Position numbers and translations under genes: made by a program. A DNA stretch of 64,000 nt from Sipunculus nudus (Eukaryota > Annelida > Sipuncula > Golfingiida > Sipunculidae), in contig CM049317.1 of assembly GCA_026874595.1 (NCBI GenBank), forward strand, positions 70,949,618 through 71,013,617, given 5' to 3'. Of the stretch, positions 63,081-64,000 are shown piece after piece. The notes under the pieces are model-generated. The model did no database searches. It saw nothing but the letters and a program-made list of their open reading frames with translations, and had not been told where the DNA came from. Each line of letters opens with the position of its first letter. The stretch's first letter is position 1.

Positions 63081-64000
63081 AGGAGACACTGGTCCGGATA
63101 ACACCAATATTATGTAAGTCCTGATTGACATAGATTCCCTGTTAGCCTAGAATTAAAACTTAAAGCTATGATTTAAAAAAAAAAGATCTGCAAAAATGCT
63201 TAATAAACTGCCTGATAACACATCCTAGTATTTCTTCCTATTTATAAATTATGCACTTAGTTTTCCAAGGAAGATATTTTTAAAACATCAAACATTCAAA
63301 CAATTGACAACTTTCCCGTTTAACACAGAGAACTTCATTAGGTGTGAGCGAATTCGTATTTTGTTAAGTCTCCTTAGTTCTAACCATAAATACGTACACA
63401 TTTTAGTGTTGTAGATACATGTATAGTAACAATGATTTTCGCAAGTGTCATTGTTGTATGATATGGAACATTCTAGATGTATTTGCATTTAAACATATAC
63501 AAGGACACACCGAAGATTGGATAAAATAAAAGGACAGCAAAATATCCCTGCCCGCTTCCACGATATACGCCCGATAAAAAAATATAATGACCCTTATGAA
63601 AAGCTAACCAATAATGAGCAATTTAATGTTACTTAAATTTTACCAGCTCTTGAAGTTTGACATATCCACAGGCAAACGTATTAATACACGTATCATAAAG
63701 ATAAATGTAATAAGCACCTAAGCACACTTAACTATTTTCACACTCCACATCAATTGTCAATTCGACCCCAACTATATTGTCATCACAACCATTTAGAGTT
63801 GCTAAACATGGAAAATATGATGACATTTAACACAAATAAAAATCACCGTAGTGGAGGACAGCTCCATCACTTTGGACGCATGCGCTGATCCCAAATGCAT
63901 CTATTGCGCGTGGGGCCGTGATAGGCACAACGACGTGTTTTAGGGCAATTAAGTTATGCTACCACATTTGACCTCCCTTAAACGTATGTTCTATGATAAG
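63081..64000. other. Right end of window, no gene recognised
   Basis: Copy of about 20600-21500. No coding signal. Confidence 0.4.

Noticed and set aside
1-64000. CRISPR array, bacterial operon or phage-type system
   Set aside because: No regular direct repeats with spacers, no dense coding, and clear spliceosomal introns; the DNA is animal nuclear sequence.

Overview
The window is nuclear DNA of an invertebrate animal: AT-rich, intron-bearing and full of transposons. The repeat types (tRNA-derived SINEs, CR1/L2-like LINE remnants, short inverted-repeat elements, GTCC-rich tracts, a Ty3/gypsy element with the integrase ahead of reverse transcriptase) suit a marine lophotrochozoan, probably a mollusc. 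The species call is inference. No tRNA, rRNA, CRISPR array or bacterial operon was seen.

The main content is a decaying tandem array of small four-exon genes on the + strand. They encode secreted single-domain proteins of the NTF2-like / SnoaL-like (DUF4440-type) fold. Exon 1 is a signal peptide and exons 2-4 build the domain, with intron phases 1, 1, 2. Four subfamilies (A, B, C, D) can be told apart. A1 (2493-4427) is fully intact and encodes 156 residues. B2 (40505-43086) is intact except for a 2-nt loss in a run of C. All other copies are broken: A2 (33440-34675), A3 (26275-26298), A4 (60312-60682), B1 (12015-12640), B3 (55105-55195), C1 (10193-11078), C2 (53500-54173), C3 (28503-28655), C4 (about 38463-38520), D1 (16388-17030) and D2 (57959-58605).

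The layout is two copies of one large block. Block 1 (1-21640) reads A1, C1, B1, D1. A spacer follows (about 21640-30940) with microsatellites, SINEs, and fragments A3 and C3. Block 2 (30943-64000) reads A2, [C4-B2], a repeated A tail, an LTR retrotransposon, C2, B3, D2. The nested C4-B2 segment is flanked by two copies of the same A-tail sequence, as expected from unequal exchange. The retrotransposon (46280-52836, - strand) sits at the point that corresponds to about 9610 in block 1, which is empty there.

The retrotransposon has two LTRs, a primer-binding site, a polypurine tract, and the order gag, protease, integrase, reverse transcriptase, RNase H. Its RT is Ty3/gypsy-like but the order is copia-like, which is the hallmark of the Gmr1 clade. 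It is dead: frameshifts, stops, and an Asp-to-Asn change at an integrase catalytic position.

Likely control elements are a TATAAATA box exactly 51 bp before the ATG in all three B copies, a conserved block with a TATA-like motif and a splice donor upstream of the A genes, and AATAAA signals after A1 and B2.
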